Assembly: GCF_013416525.1 (NCBI RefSeq)
Contig: NZ_JACCEM010000002.1
Span: forward strand, 248,001 to 312,000
DNA: 64,000 nucleotides
Reading direction: 5' to 3'
DNA from: Parapusillimonas granuli
GTDB taxonomy: Bacteria; Pseudomonadota; Gammaproteobacteria; Burkholderiales; Burkholderiaceae_B
In this document: positions 1 through 11,042 of the stretch, piece after piece
How the letters are laid out: every line of letters starts with the position of its first letter
Numbering within the stretch: the stretch's first letter is position 1
The notes under the pieces: model-generated
What the model was told of the DNA's origin: nothing
The model's database searches: none
The model's input: only the letters and a program-made list of their open reading frames with translations
Made by a program: the position numbers and the translations under genes

Positions 1-5
1 CTGCG

Positions 6-39
6 GGCGCCGAATGGTGGCCATCCACCTTCCGGCGCC
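6..39. other. Strong hairpin at left edge
   Basis: GGCGCCG...GGTGG-CCAT-CCACC...CGGCGCC forms a long inverted repeat with a four-base loop and a three-base internal bulge region. No T-run follows, so it is not a canonical terminator. It may close a gene lying to the left of the window. Bases 1-101 hold no gene that I can see. Confidence 0.4.
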
Positions 40-101
40 AGCGGGCTCTAGTCGTATCAGCCCCGGCCGTATCATTGACTGTTTCACTTCGTATTATTCA
101 T

Positions 102-1304
102 ATGCCCGATTCAACGCCCTCACGTCTGCCACGCGATGCTCAACGCCTACTGGCCCTTGCCGAAGGGCTCGCCCGTTCCGGCAGCCAGATGGAGGACAGC
201 TATTGGCAAAACCTTCTAGGCAACCAGCTCAAGAAAATCCTGCTGGGCAAAAAGAACCGGTCGATAGAAACCGCCCTGGATACCGTGCTGGACGGCGACA
301 TCGACGTCTATGAAACCCTGGTCGAACACGCGGAAACCCATTCGGAATCCCTGGTGATCGAAGCCGACGGCGCCGAGTACGACGTATTGCTGTTCACGGC
401 CCCCATCGTGGCCTGGACACGCTATCAATTGCCCGGCGGCAAGCTCACGCCCAAGCAGCGGCGCGCGCTCGTCGAACAGCTGCTGCGGCACATCGCCGCC
501 CCCGGCGCGCAGATCGCCGTGGCGCCGGCGCTGGCCAGCTTCGACCAACTGCCGCAATCCTTCCAGGAAACCCGGCAATGGACGCAACAGCTGGCCAGGC
601 AGGCGCTCGGCCTGGCGTCCGACACTCTCAGCGTGCGCAAACCCGCGGACACCGACAACATCCTGGCGGACGTCCGCTTCCTGGCCGGCGCGCTCGTCGT
701 GCCCAAGGGCGCCCCGCTGTTCCGCTGGCAAACCATGCACGACGACGGCGCCTTCATCAGCCGCGATGAATGCCACCGCGACTGGCTGGCCGGCTGCGCC
801 GACATCCTTGCCGACATGTTCACGGGCTGCCAGACCGAATACCTGCTTCCCGACGCGTTCTACATCAATTGCCGCGAAGCCGACAAACGCATCCGGCCCT
901 ACGCGCTCAGGGCGGCGGTCACCTGGCTCCAGACGGCCGCCCACATTCCGCCGCAGGAACTGCGGGCCGTCATCGTGGGCTGCGGCGAACGCAACACCGA
1001 AGAATACCGCATAGGCTTCAGCTCCAAACGCGACGACGAGGTCATCTACGGCTGCATCTGGCCCGTGCTGAGCAAAGAAGAAGCCACGATCGAAAGCGCC
1101 GACGTCGAGCACGTCGACCTCCCCGGCGAAATCGTCGCCCTGCTGAAGGAAATGGGCGTCTCCGACATCCGGCGGCTGGCCGGCATCTACCCGGTCGACT
1201 TCTGCGACGATTGCGGCGCCCCGTATTTTCCCAATTCCCTGGGCTCCATGATGCACCCCGAACTCCCCGAGGAAACCGACCTGAGTCCGCAGCACTTCCA
1301 TTGA
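102..1304 (+). CDS. DUF2863 family protein
   Basis: A 400-residue soluble protein of the DUF2863 family, which is known mainly from Burkholderiales; function unknown. There is no signal peptide or membrane segment. The C-terminus carries a CDDC-like pair (FCDDCGAPYFPNS), which could hold a metal. I chose the ATG at 102 (MPDSTPSRL) over an in-frame start at 75, because the extension reads like non-coding sequence. The stop codon overlaps the start of earP by one base (TGATG), so the two are probably translationally coupled. Family assignment is recognition by sequence feel, not a search. Confidence 0.8.
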   Translation: MPDSTPSRLPRDAQRLLALAEGLARSGSQMEDSYWQNLLGNQLKKILLGKKNRSIETALDTVLDGDIDVYETLVEHAETHSESLVIEADGAEYDVLLFTAPIVAWTRYQLPGGKLTPKQRRALVEQLLRHIAAPGAQIAVAPALASFDQLPQSFQETRQWTQQLARQALGLASDTLSVRKPADTDNILADVRFLAGALVVPKGAPLFRWQTMHDDGAFISRDECHRDWLAGCADILADMFTGCQTEYLLPDAFYINCREADKRIRPYALRAAVTWLQTAAHIPPQELRAVIVGCGERNTEEYRIGFSSKRDDEVIYGCIWPVLSKEEATIESADVEHVDLPGEIVALLKEMGVSDIRRLAGIYPVDFCDDCGAPYFPNSLGSMMHPELPEETDLSPQHFH

Positions 1305-2413
1305 TGCGGGCGTTTTCCTTCGACATTTTCTGCCGCGTCGTCGACAACTTCGGCGACATCGGCGTGTGCTGGCGGCTGGCGCGGCGGCTGGCCGGCATGC
1401 CGGCCGGGCATCGCGTCCGCCTGTGGGTGGACGACCTGGCCGGCTTCGCCCGCATCCAGCCGGGCGTGGACGCCGGCGCCGCCGGCCAGCGCATCGGCCG
1501 GGTGGAAATCGTTCACTGGACCGCGGCGCCGCCCGCGCTCGCGCCGGGAGAGGTCGTCATCGAGGCATTCGCCTGCCACCCGCCGCCGGCCTTCGTGGCG
1601 CGCATGGCGCAGCGCGGCAGCCTGTGGATCAACCTGGAATACCTGAGCGCGGAGAGCTGGGTCGAATCCTGCCACACCGTGCCCTCGCCCCAGCCCACGG
1701 GCGTGCGCAAGGTGTTTTTCTTTCCCGGCTTTACGCCGGGCACAGGGGGCTTGCTGCGGGAAAGCGGCTTGCTCGAAACGCGGGACGATTGGCTGGCGGA
1801 CCCCGGCCGGCGCCGGGAGCTGCTGCGCGCCCTGGGCGTGCCGGCGGAATTCCGGGAACGCATCGGGCAAGGCGCCCGGCAGGTGCTGCTGTTCAGCTAT
1901 CCCGATGCGCCCGCGCTCGGCTTGGTCCAGAGCCTGGGCGCCCTGGAAACACAGTCGCTCGTCCTGGTCCCGTCCGGAGTCTGCCCGGGCTTGCGCCGCG
2001 CCTGGCACGGCAAGGTCCTGGTCCATGAATTCCCCTTCCTGGACCAGGACGGATTCGACCGCGTGCTGTGGAGCAGCGACCTGAATTGCGTGCGCGGCGA
2101 AGACTCCCTGGTGCGCGCGCTCTGGGCCGGCAAGCCCTTGCTTTGGCACATCTACCCGCAAGCGGACGGCGCCCATCTGGCCAAGCTGGACGCCTTTCTG
2201 GAACGCTCACCCTTTGCGGCCGTGGTCAAGCGCTGCCATCGGGCCTGGAACCAGCCGGACCCCGGCATCGCGGCCGACGCGCTGGCGCTCGCCCTGCAGC
2301 CGGAGAATTTCTCCGCATGGGCCCGGTCAAGCGCGCAGTGGTGCCGCTCGCTGGCGCGGCAAGCCGATCTGGCGGAGTCTTTGGCGGCATTCTGCGAACG
2401 GGAGCTAGGCTGA
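1304..2413 (+). CDS. earP: EF-P arginine rhamnosyltransferase EarP
   Basis: A 369-residue GT-B fold glycosyltransferase that transfers rhamnose from dTDP-rhamnose to Arg32 of elongation factor P, which is needed for EF-P to rescue ribosomes stalled at polyproline. The N-terminus FDIFCRVVDNFGDIGVCWRL is the characteristic nucleotide-sugar enzyme start of EarP. A downstream DLNCVRGEDSLVRALWAGKP stretch matches the conserved donor-binding region including the catalytic Asp/Arg-Gly-Glu-Asp segment. The gene lies directly before efp, the usual pairing, and starts one base into the stop of the DUF2863 gene. The following efp gene carries the target arginine, which supports the call. Confidence 0.95.
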   Translation: MRAFSFDIFCRVVDNFGDIGVCWRLARRLAGMPAGHRVRLWVDDLAGFARIQPGVDAGAAGQRIGRVEIVHWTAAPPALAPGEVVIEAFACHPPPAFVARMAQRGSLWINLEYLSAESWVESCHTVPSPQPTGVRKVFFFPGFTPGTGGLLRESGLLETRDDWLADPGRRRELLRALGVPAEFRERIGQGARQVLLFSYPDAPALGLVQSLGALETQSLVLVPSGVCPGLRRAWHGKVLVHEFPFLDQDGFDRVLWSSDLNCVRGEDSLVRALWAGKPLLWHIYPQADGAHLAKLDAFLERSPFAAVVKRCHRAWNQPDPGIAADALALALQPENFSAWARSSAQWCRSLARQADLAESLAAFCERELG

Positions 2414-2556
2414 CCGCAACGCCGGCGCCGGCGCCGGCGGCACGCCTCAGCGAGGGTCTTGCGAAAAGGTTAAAATAGCAGGCTTTGTAAGTCATGCTCC
2501 GGCCCGGCAGTGGCGCATCTGGCGGAGCACCTAGAACCCCCCGGAGTTTTTTATCT

Positions 2557-3114
2557 ATGAAAACCGCACAAGAATTGCGTGTCGGCAACGTTGTCATGGT
2601 CGGCAACGACCCCCTGGTAGTCCAGAAAGCTGAATACAACAAGTCCGGCCGCAATGCCGCCGTCGTCAAGCTGAAGTTCAAGAACCTGCTCACCGCCTCC
2701 GGCAGCGAAGCCGTATACAAGGCCGATGAGAAGTTCGAAGTCGTCATGCTCGACAACAAGGAATGCACTTATTCCTATTTCGCCGACCCCATGTATGTCT
2801 TCATGGATGAAGAGTACAACCAGTACGAAGTCGAAGCCGAAAGCATGGGCGACGCCTTGAACTATCTGGAAGAAGGCATGACGGTCGAGGTCGTGTTCTA
2901 CGAAGGGCGCGCCATCTCGGTCGCCCTGCCGACCATCGTCGTGCGCGAAATCACCTACACCGAACCCGCCGTCAAGGGCGATACTTCGGGCAAGGTGCTC
3001 AAGCCGGCGAAGATCAACACCGGCATGGAAGTCGCGGTGCCCCTGTTCTGCAACATCGGCGACAAGATCGAGATCGACACCCGCACCGGCGAATACCGCA
3101 GCCGGGTGATGTAA
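2557..3114 (+). CDS. efp: Elongation factor P
   Basis: EF-P, 185 residues, the usual length with three beta-barrel domains. It enters the E site of ribosomes stalled on consecutive prolines and stimulates peptide bond formation. The loop [10 protein letters not shown] places arginine at residue 32, the residue rhamnosylated by EarP, rather than the lysine used by EpmAB. This fits the upstream earP. Start is the ATG at 2557; a GGAG lies 8-11 bases upstream. A 143-base gap separates it from earP and includes a TAAAAT hexamer at 2471-2476, so a separate promoter is possible. A strong terminator follows. Confidence 0.97.
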   Translation: MKTAQELRVGNVVMVGNDPLVVQKAEYNKSGRNAAVVKLKFKNLLTASGSEAVYKADEKFEVVMLDNKECTYSYFADPMYVFMDEEYNQYEVEAESMGDALNYLEEGMTVEVVFYEGRAISVALPTIVVREITYTEPAVKGDTSGKVLKPAKINTGMEVAVPLFCNIGDKIEIDTRTGEYRSRVM

Positions 3115-3130
3115 GCCTGCGGCCGCATGT

Positions 3131-3175
3131 AAAAAACCTGCCTGCGCCGACACACGGCGCAGGCAGGTTTTTTTT
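3131..3175. terminator. Bidirectional rho-independent terminator after efp
   Basis: A 13-bp perfect stem (CCTGCCTGCGCCG / CGGCGCAGGCAGG at 3137-3149 and 3155-3167, loop ACACA) is flanked by six A on the left and a T-run on the right. It would stop efp transcripts on the plus strand and DUF1178 transcripts on the minus strand. Confidence 0.93.
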
Positions 3176-3221
3176 GGCGTGGAATCGCCGGGTGGCCGGC
3201 CGCCGCGCCGGCCAAGGGACG

Positions 3222-3704
3222 CTATTGCAGCCTGTCGTCGTCCAGGAATTCGGGTATGGGCATGACGGCGATGCCTTCGTTGGCCAGCGCTTCGCGCTCG
3301 GCGGGGGTGGCCGTGCCGCGGATGGGACGTTCGTCGGCTTCGCCTTCGTGCATGCGGCGCGCTTCTTCGGCAAAGCGCACGCCGACGTTTTCGGTGTTGC
3401 GTATCATTTCCCGCATTTGCCGCAAGATTTCGGCCTGCAGCTTGGCCATCCGGGCCAGGGCGGGCGCGGCCACCGGCGCGGCGCCGGGCTGGGCCGGTGC
3501 GGCGGTGGGGGCGGTGTCGGCGGCCCGGATATGGCTGACGTTGAGCCTGGGCGCCGACAGCTTCTTGCTGATGGCGGTGCTGTTGCACACGGGACAGCTC
3601 AGCAGGCCGCCGGCCCGCTGGGAGTCGTAGCTTTCGGCGGAGCTGAACCAGCCTTCAAAGACGTGGTCCCGCTCGCATTGGAGGTCGAAGACTTTGAGTG
3701 ACAT
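3222..3704 (-). CDS. DUF1178 family protein
   Basis: A 160-residue protein of the DUF1178 family. The N-terminus MSLKVFDLQC...HVFEGWF and the CPVCNS knuckle at about residues 37-40 are typical and suggest a zinc-ribbon-like head (C10 plus the CxxC pair). A low-complexity Ala/Pro linker covers roughly residues 63-85, followed by a helical C-terminal half. Function unknown. It converges on efp across the shared terminator. No Shine-Dalgarno sequence is visible before the ATG, and a promoter-like pair places transcription start on the ATG itself (see 3705-3739). Confidence 0.85.
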   Translation of the reverse strand: MSLKVFDLQCERDHVFEGWFSSAESYDSQRAGGLLSCPVCNSTAISKKLSAPRLNVSHIRAADTAPTAAPAQPGAAPVAAPALARMAKLQAEILRQMREMIRNTENVGVRFAEEARRMHEGEADERPIRGTATPAEREALANEGIAVMPIPEFLDDDRLQ

Positions 3705-3739
3705 AACTGCACTATGGGGGCTTTCGGCGGGAATTTCAA
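3705..3739 (-). promoter_or_regulatory. Putative leaderless promoter of DUF1178 gene
   Basis: On the minus strand TTGAAA (3739-3734), a 17-base spacer and CATAGT (3716-3711) make a sigma70-like promoter. Six bases then separate the -10 box from the ATG at 3704, so +1 would fall on the A of the start codon. The rest of the gap, 3740-3913, is unusually rich in GTT/TGT on the plus strand and shows no gene and no clear terminator. Confidence 0.5.
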
Positions 3740-3913
3740 TGGCCGCGGGTGTTGTTTGATTGCTTGCGTGGCTGGTCGATGGTCGTCGCCTGGTACTTAG
3801 ACTCTAAAACGGACTGTTTGTTGCGTTGTCGGGTCGTTTTATGGGTTCTGGAGTGGCCTGGTTGTTGTGCCGTTGCTGCTGAGTTCTTGACGCGGCCTGC
3901 CAGTCCTCCACCC

Positions 3914-5604
<1,691 letters not shown>

Positions 5605-5608
<4 letters not shown>

Positions 5609-7092
5609 GATCCGGACTCCTTGCCGGCGCCCGCGGCCTGCGCCGCGGCCGTCCGCTTCATGAGGTTCACCGGACGGAAGCGCCGGCTGCGGGGATCGAA
5701 GGCGTTCTGCACGGCATCCGCGAAAATATTGGCCGACAGCACCAGCGCCAGCAGGAAGACGAAAGCGCCCAGCAGATTCCACCAGATCATGGGGTCGCGC
5801 GACATTTCCAGGCGCGCCGCATCGATCATGGTGCCGAAGGAAGGCGTGCTGGGGTCCACGCCTATGCCCAGATAGGACAGCACGGCCTCGTACAGCACCA
5901 GGCCCGAAAATTCGAGCACCAGGGTGATGAGGACGATGTGCATGACATTGGGCAGCAGGTGGCGGCGCATGATGCGCCAGTGCCCCACGCCGAACGCCTG
6001 GGCCGCCTGCACGTACTCGAGCTCGCGTAGCTTCAGGGTTTCGGCCCGCAGCAGCCGGCACAGCCCGGCCCAGCCGGTCAGGCCCAGTATCAGGCAAAGC
6101 ATGAACAGCCTGAGGTCGGCGCGCGCTGCAACGGTGGAGAACAGGTCGGGATTGTTGTCGATGAACACCTGCATCATCAATACGCAGGCCGCGATCAGCA
6201 GCACGCCGGGGATCGACGTCAGCGTGGTGTAGACATACTGTATGGCGTCGTCCACCCAGCCCTTGAAATAGCCCGCCGCGATGCCGAAAATCAAGGCGGG
6301 CGGCAGCATGGCGACCGTCGTCAGCGAACCGATCACCATGGCCGTCCGTATGCTCTTGAGGCACTGGCGCAGGACGTCGTTGCCCGTGCGGTCGGTGCCC
6401 AGCACATGGTAGTCGCCCCCGACCGACAAGGCCACGCAGGCCAGCACGGCCAGCAGGCTGAAGGTCAGCCACATGGGCCTCCAAGGCATCTCGGTCCGCC
6501 CCGTCCACCACGCGCGCGCGGCCTCGCCCCACCCGGCCCGCCCCGGCCGCTGGAACGCCGTCAGCAGCAATGCGGCGGCCAGCGCCAGCCCGGCGCCGGC
6601 CGCGCCGCCCTTCAGCGACCGCGCCAGGATGTCGGCCGGCCGGTCGGATTCGTCAGCCAGGGACCGGCCCGCGTGCTTCAGCCGGGGAAAATCGCGCACC
6701 GGCTCGCCGTCGACCAATATGGTCTCCTTGGAGAACTGCCTCAGGGCCAGCGGCGCGGAATAGGTGTTCTCGCGCTGGGAGAACTGGGTCAGCGCCAGCA
6801 GATCGTCCAGCGCCGAGCGCAGGACGGGGGAATAGACCGGGCCCTGGGCCTGCGCAACGGCGGCGCCCGGCATGGGCGGCAGCAAAGGGCGATAGTGCAC
6901 CGAGTCCAGCAGCGCGACCAGCACGAAAAAGCACAGCAGGACGGCCGCGCACATCGCCGACGGAGTGCGCGCGATGCTTTTCCAGGTCTGGCGCAGCGAG
7001 GCCGAGCGCCGCACCCGCCAGACGTAGGCCAGCACCGCCGCCAGCAGCCCGAAAAGAAAGAGATCGGTCCAGAGGAAGACGAATTCAGGCAT
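5605..7092 (-). CDS. yejE: ABC importer permease, YejE type
   Basis: A 495-residue inner-membrane permease. The C-terminal 280 residues are a standard binding-protein-dependent permease domain, with the EAA-type loop AAQAFGVGHWRIMRRHLLPN that contacts the ATPase. The N-terminus has an extra membrane helix and an insert of roughly 100 residues with an Ala-rich hydrophobic stretch near residue 165. This makes it about 150 residues longer than typical YejE. It is coupled to yejF by an ATGA overlap and sits 8 bases after yejB. Assignment rests on gene order and the shared motif. Confidence 0.9.
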
Positions 7093-7100
7093 GGCAGACC

Positions 7101-8078
7101 CTAATCAAACCGGACCCGCGGGTCCGCCAGCGTGTAGGAGATATCGGCCAGTATCAGCCCGACGATATACAGCGCCGACCCCAGGAAGACCATGGCGCGC
7201 ACGATGGAGAAGTCCTGCGCGTTGATCGCGTCTATCGTGTAGCTGCCCAGGCCCGGGATGCCGAAGAAGGACTCCGAGATCAGGCTGCCCATGAACAGCA
7301 GCGGAATGGCCGAAACCGTGCCCGTGAGAATGGGCAGCATGGCGTTGCGCAATACGTGGCGGAACAGCACCACGCGTTCGGCCAGCCCCTTGGCCCGGGC
7401 GGTCCGCACGTAGTCCTTCCCGGCCTCTTCCAGAAACAGCGTGCGATAGAAACGCGCCTGCGCGCCCAGGCCCGAAATGATGCCGACCGCCACGGGCAGC
7501 GCCAGGAAGCGCACGCTGCTCCAGCCCTCGATGTAGCCCGAATACGGCACCCAGCGCAGCATCTTGGCGAACAGCCACTGGCCGGCGATGATGTAGAACA
7601 GGCTGGAAATGGACAGCAGCACCACGCACAGCACCACGCCGGCGAAATCCAGGCGGCTTCCCTTGAAGAACACCAGCAGCAGGGAAAACGCGATGCTCAC
7701 CGACAGGCCCAGAACGAAGGTGGGCAGCGCCAGCGCCAGGCTGGGCCCCATGCGCGCAGCGATTTCGTGCCCGATGTCGCGCCCCTCGTCGGAGAACCCG
7801 AAATCGAAGCGCAGCAGCGGAACCGACCTGGCGTAGAAGATCGTGTCGGTCCAGACCCGCGGGCCTTCCGCCTCGGTGTTGACGAACAAAGGCCTGTCGT
7901 AGCCGCGTTCCGCCTTCCAGCGCTCGATGGCGGCTTCGCTTACGCGCTGCCCGCCTATCGACAGCCTGGCCATGTCGTCGGGCGTGTTCACGGCGAAAAA
8001 AAGCACGAAGGTCAGGAGATTCACCCCGATCAGTATCAGCACGCCGTACAGCAGGCGGCGGATGATGTAGCGCGTCAT
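7101..8078 (-). CDS. yejB: ABC importer permease, YejB type
   Basis: A 325-residue DppB/OppB-class permease. It begins MTRYIIRRLLYGVLILIGVN, the usual first helix of this class. It has the EAA loop RTARAKGLAERVVLFRHVLRNAM and ends in the ADPRVRFD motif that closes many of these permeases. A periplasmic segment of about 80 residues follows helix 1. The start codon overlaps the yejA stop by four bases, so the four importer genes form one leftward operon yejA-B-E-F. Confidence 0.92.
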   Translation of the reverse strand: MTRYIIRRLLYGVLILIGVNLLTFVLFFAVNTPDDMARLSIGGQRVSEAAIERWKAERGYDRPLFVNTEAEGPRVWTDTIFYARSVPLLRFDFGFSDEGRDIGHEIAARMGPSLALALPTFVLGLSVSIAFSLLLVFFKGSRLDFAGVVLCVVLLSISSLFYIIAGQWLFAKMLRWVPYSGYIEGWSSVRFLALPVAVGIISGLGAQARFYRTLFLEEAGKDYVRTARAKGLAERVVLFRHVLRNAMLPILTGTVSAIPLLFMGSLISESFFGIPGLGSYTIDAINAQDFSIVRAMVFLGSALYIVGLILADISYTLADPRVRFD

Positions 8079-10324
8079 GCCCTTCCCCCTTCATCGGCCC
8101 GCGCCAGCGCGGTGGCCCGGTCGCGGCGCCGCGCCGCGCGCCAGGCCGCCGCCGCGCCGGCCGCCAGCGCCAGCCCGGCCAGCCACAAAGGCCACCACCC
8201 GGGCGCGTTCCATTCCTGTATTTTCGCGGCCCGCAATTGCGGATCGATACGGTAGTACTGCAATGTGTTGCGCACCATCTGGGTGGGCTTGGCATTGCCG
8301 ACCCAGGCCTGGTACGCGCCCCCCGATTTCGGGAAATAGCCGAACATCCATGGGGCGTCGGCCTGGACGAGGGCGACCATTTCGTGGATCAACGCTTCCT
8401 TTTCCGGGCCGTCGTCGAGATAGCGCATTTTCTCGAACAGGCGGTCGAACTCCGGATTCCGGTAGTTGGACGCGTTCTCCCCGCCATTCACGGCCTTGGC
8501 GTTCGGGCCATACAGCAGGAACAGGAAGTTTTCCGCATCGGGGTAGTCGGCGACCCAGCCCCACATGTACATCTGGGCGCTGCCATTGCGCATCTTGTCC
8601 TGGAAGCGGTTGTAGTCGGTGGCGCGCACCTCGAGCTGGACGTCGATCGCGGCCAGCTGGCGCCGCATCCAGTCCAGCATGGCGCTGGACCCCATGCCTC
8701 CCGCCGAATCGAAGTACAGGATCAGCGGATTGCCGGTGCGCGCATCCCGGCCGTCGGGATAGCCGGCTTCCCGCAGCAGCCGGCGGGCGTCGTCGAGCGG
8801 CTTGCGCGCGACGCGCCCGTCCTCGATCGAATAGATGTGGGGGTTGTATCCCTCGGGAGGCTCCCGATAGCCCAACACCCCCGGCGGCACGGGCCCGTAC
8901 GCCACCTGCGCCTCGTCGTTCTGGAAGATCGATACGAACTGCTCCCAGTCGAAGGCGATGCTCAGCGCGAGCCTGAGCTTGCGGTTCTTTTCCTGCTGTT
9001 CGGGCGTATCGCCCTTCCCCACCACCGGATCCAGCCAATTGAAGCCCAGATAGAACATCTGCGCCTCGGTGGCGCTGCGTATCTGCAGGCCGTGATCCTG
9101 GTACAGCGCGGCTTTTTCGGCCGAATCGCCGGCGGCGACCCGCATGGCCACGCCGTAGTCGCCCCGGTCCACTTGCGGGATGTCGTAATAGCCCTGCAGG
9201 AACTTGCCCATCAGCGGCACGCTTTCCTTTTCCAGCGTGAATTCGATGCGGTCGATGAAAGGCGTCGGCTTGCCGCAGTCGTCGAGCAGGCCCATCCGGC
9301 GGTCCTCCGGGCTGCCTTCGCAAGGATAGGGCTCGCCCCGGAAATAAGGGTTGCGCTGCAAGACGTGCCTGCGATTCTTGATGGACTCCACGAGCATGTA
9401 CGGCCCGGTGCCCACCGGCCAGGTGTTCAGGGACAGATCGTGCTCGGCCATGCCGGGCTGGTGGTAGAAGCGGTCGGCTTCCCAGGGCACGGGCGCGGTG
9501 AAGGTCATGGCCAGCCAGTACTTGAACTGAGGGTATTTGCCGATGACCTTGATGCGCAAAGTGTGCGGATCCAGTGCCTGGACGCCTTCGAGATCATGCG
9601 GGCGCAAATCCAGCCACGGCCGGAAGGCGCCCGGCGGGCCATCGTTTTCCGCCTTGTCGAGCGCTTTGAGGCGGTCGCCGAATTCCTTCATGCCGACCAC
9701 GTGCTCGGCCATGATGCCATAGATGGGCGACACCACCCGCGGGCTGGCCAGGCGCTTGAAGGCGTAGACGTAGTCGGCGGCCTGCAGTTCCCGCGTACCG
9801 GTGTGCTCGAAGCTGCCGATATCGAATTTGCCTTTCAAGGCGTCGGCGCCGATGGGCCAGTAGACGTGCCTGCCTTCGCCGTCGAGCGCAAAAGCCGGAT
9901 GGGGCTGGAACCGGATGCCCGGCCGGATGCGGATGTCGTACACGCTGTAGGCCACCTGCTCGCCCGCCACGTCGTCGGGCAGGCGCCGGCCGTCGCGGTC
10001 GAAATAGGCGGGAGGATCCAGGCCGGCCGCGGCGCGCGGGATGAGGCGGTATGGGCGGGCCAGGTAGTGGTAGCCGTACAGCGGTTCGTAGATGGAATAG
10101 GTGAACGGCGTTTCATCGCCCGAGTACGAACTGGCGGGGTCGAGATATTTGGGAGACCTTTGCGTAAAGGCCGTGTACAAGGTGTTTTCGGTCTCGCCGC
10201 CCCGCGCGTAGGGGCTGTTCACCGGATCGCGCGAGCAGCCCGCAAGCATGCCGAGCGCCAGCAGGCCGGCAAGCCCCAGGCCGCGCAGGGCGCGGGCGGT
10301 CAGCACTTTTGCTTCTGCCAGCAT
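8075..10324 (-). CDS. yejA: ABC importer substrate-binding lipoprotein, YejA type
   Basis: A 749-residue family-5 extracellular solute-binding protein. A signal sequence ending in LAGC gives a lipobox with the lipidated cysteine at residue 30. The body has the SBP_bac_5 features (NTLYTAFTQRSPKYLDP, then LRLALSIAFDWEQF). Unusually, the C-terminus carries a hydrophobic segment (WPLWLAGLALAAGAAAAW) followed by arginines, which looks like a second membrane anchor. The start at 10324 lies inside the preceding nuclease gene; a GTG at 10306 with AGAAG upstream is an alternative and gives a more standard 24-residue lipoprotein signal. Likely ligand: oligopeptides or peptide-nucleotides, by family. 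Confidence 0.88.
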   Translation of the reverse strand: MLAEAKVLTARALRGLGLAGLLALGMLAGCSRDPVNSPYARGGETENTLYTAFTQRSPKYLDPASSYSGDETPFTYSIYEPLYGYHYLARPYRLIPRAAAGLDPPAYFDRDGRRLPDDVAGEQVAYSVYDIRIRPGIRFQPHPAFALDGEGRHVYWPIGADALKGKFDIGSFEHTGTRELQAADYVYAFKRLASPRVVSPIYGIMAEHVVGMKEFGDRLKALDKAENDGPPGAFRPWLDLRPHDLEGVQALDPHTLRIKVIGKYPQFKYWLAMTFTAPVPWEADRFYHQPGMAEHDLSLNTWPVGTGPYMLVESIKNRRHVLQRNPYFRGEPYPCEGSPEDRRMGLLDDCGKPTPFIDRIEFTLEKESVPLMGKFLQGYYDIPQVDRGDYGVAMRVAAGDSAEKAALYQDHGLQIRSATEAQMFYLGFNWLDPVVGKGDTPEQQEKNRKLRLALSIAFDWEQFVSIFQNDEAQVAYGPVPPGVLGYREPPEGYNPHIYSIEDGRVARKPLDDARRLLREAGYPDGRDARTGNPLILYFDSAGGMGSSAMLDWMRRQLAAIDVQLEVRATDYNRFQDKMRNGSAQMYMWGWVADYPDAENFLFLLYGPNAKAVNGGENASNYRNPEFDRLFEKMRYLDDGPEKEALIHEMVALVQADAPWMFGYFPKSGGAYQAWVGNAKPTQMVRNTLQYYRIDPQLRAAKIQEWNAPGWWPLWLAGLALAAGAAAAWRAARRRDRATALARADEGGRA

Positions 10325-10950
10325 TGGTAGCGCCAGACCCAGGGGGCGACGGGGTCGGAATCCTTCCACAATCCGATGCGGCTGCGCCTGGCCTGTTCCT
10401 GGAGCGCCGGCAATTCGGGGTCGCGCATGAATTTTTGCCGGCCCTCCATATTGGCCCATGCCATGCCGCCGGCCACTTGCCGCCGGTTGGCCGTCATGCC
10501 GTCGCCGGTGGGGACGTCGCATACGTGGCGTTCATAGCGGTCTTTCTCGAAGCAGTGCAGGGTGAGGGTCTTGCCGGCGATGAGAGCCGCCAGCGCGTCT
10601 TTGGAGGCCTGGGCGAACGGCTGGCCAGGCCGCTGCCGGTCTTTGGTGACTTCGGGCGCGTCGATGCTCGCCATGCGGATGCGGCGCTGTTTGCCGTCCA
10701 CCAGGATGGTGAAGGTGTCGCCGTCGGCCACCTGGACGACGCGCCCGGTGAGGGTGTGGGCTTGCTCGTTCGAGGCGTTTTGGGTGGCGGAGCGCGCTTC
10801 GACCCGGGGGTCGAGCGCGTCCAGGGACGCGAGGCCGGCGGCCAGCAGGACGCCGGCCGCGAGCAGCCAGCGGCCGAGGCGCCGCGACATGGCGGCATCG
10901 ATCAGGCTGCGTAGCGCGACGTTCAAGGCTCTGTTCACGTGCCCCCCCAT
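10300..10950 (-). CDS. Secreted or membrane-anchored thermonuclease (SNase family)
   Basis: A staphylococcal-nuclease-like protein. The catalytic set is present: ADGDTFTI, then RIRMASIDAPE with the active Arg, Asp and Glu, and later EKDRYERHV with the second arginine. An N-terminal hydrophobic segment (WLLAAGVLLAAGLASL) serves as signal peptide or anchor. Starts at 10950 (216 residues), 10938 (GTG after a G-run) and 10890 (MSRRLGRW, 196 residues) are all possible. Its end overlaps the start of the yejA gene, so it may be the first gene of that operon. It probably degrades extracellular or periplasmic nucleic acid. Confidence 0.85.
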   Translation of the reverse strand: MGGHVNRALNVALRSLIDAAMSRRLGRWLLAAGVLLAAGLASLDALDPRVEARSATQNASNEQAHTLTGRVVQVADGDTFTILVDGKQRRIRMASIDAPEVTKDRQRPGQPFAQASKDALAALIAGKTLTLHCFEKDRYERHVCDVPTGDGMTANRRQVAGGMAWANMEGRQKFMRDPELPALQEQARRSRIGLWKDSDPVAPWVWRYQCWQKQKC

Positions 10951-11042
10951 AAAATCAGGCTCAGGCGCTGATTATAGGGGCAGGCCGCGGCCAGGTGAAT
11001 GAGCGCGGAATGCCCGGGCCCTCGCCGGGAGGCGACGCCCCC

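Noticed and set aside
2418-2445. GCCGGC-rich repeat between earP and efp
   Set aside because: Short low-complexity GC tract with no array structure and no sign of a repeat family.
5609-6532. Upstream extension that would fuse a 308-residue segment to the double ATPase
   Set aside because: It overlaps the YejE permease in another frame and has no family features. The ATGA start at 5608 is the natural one.
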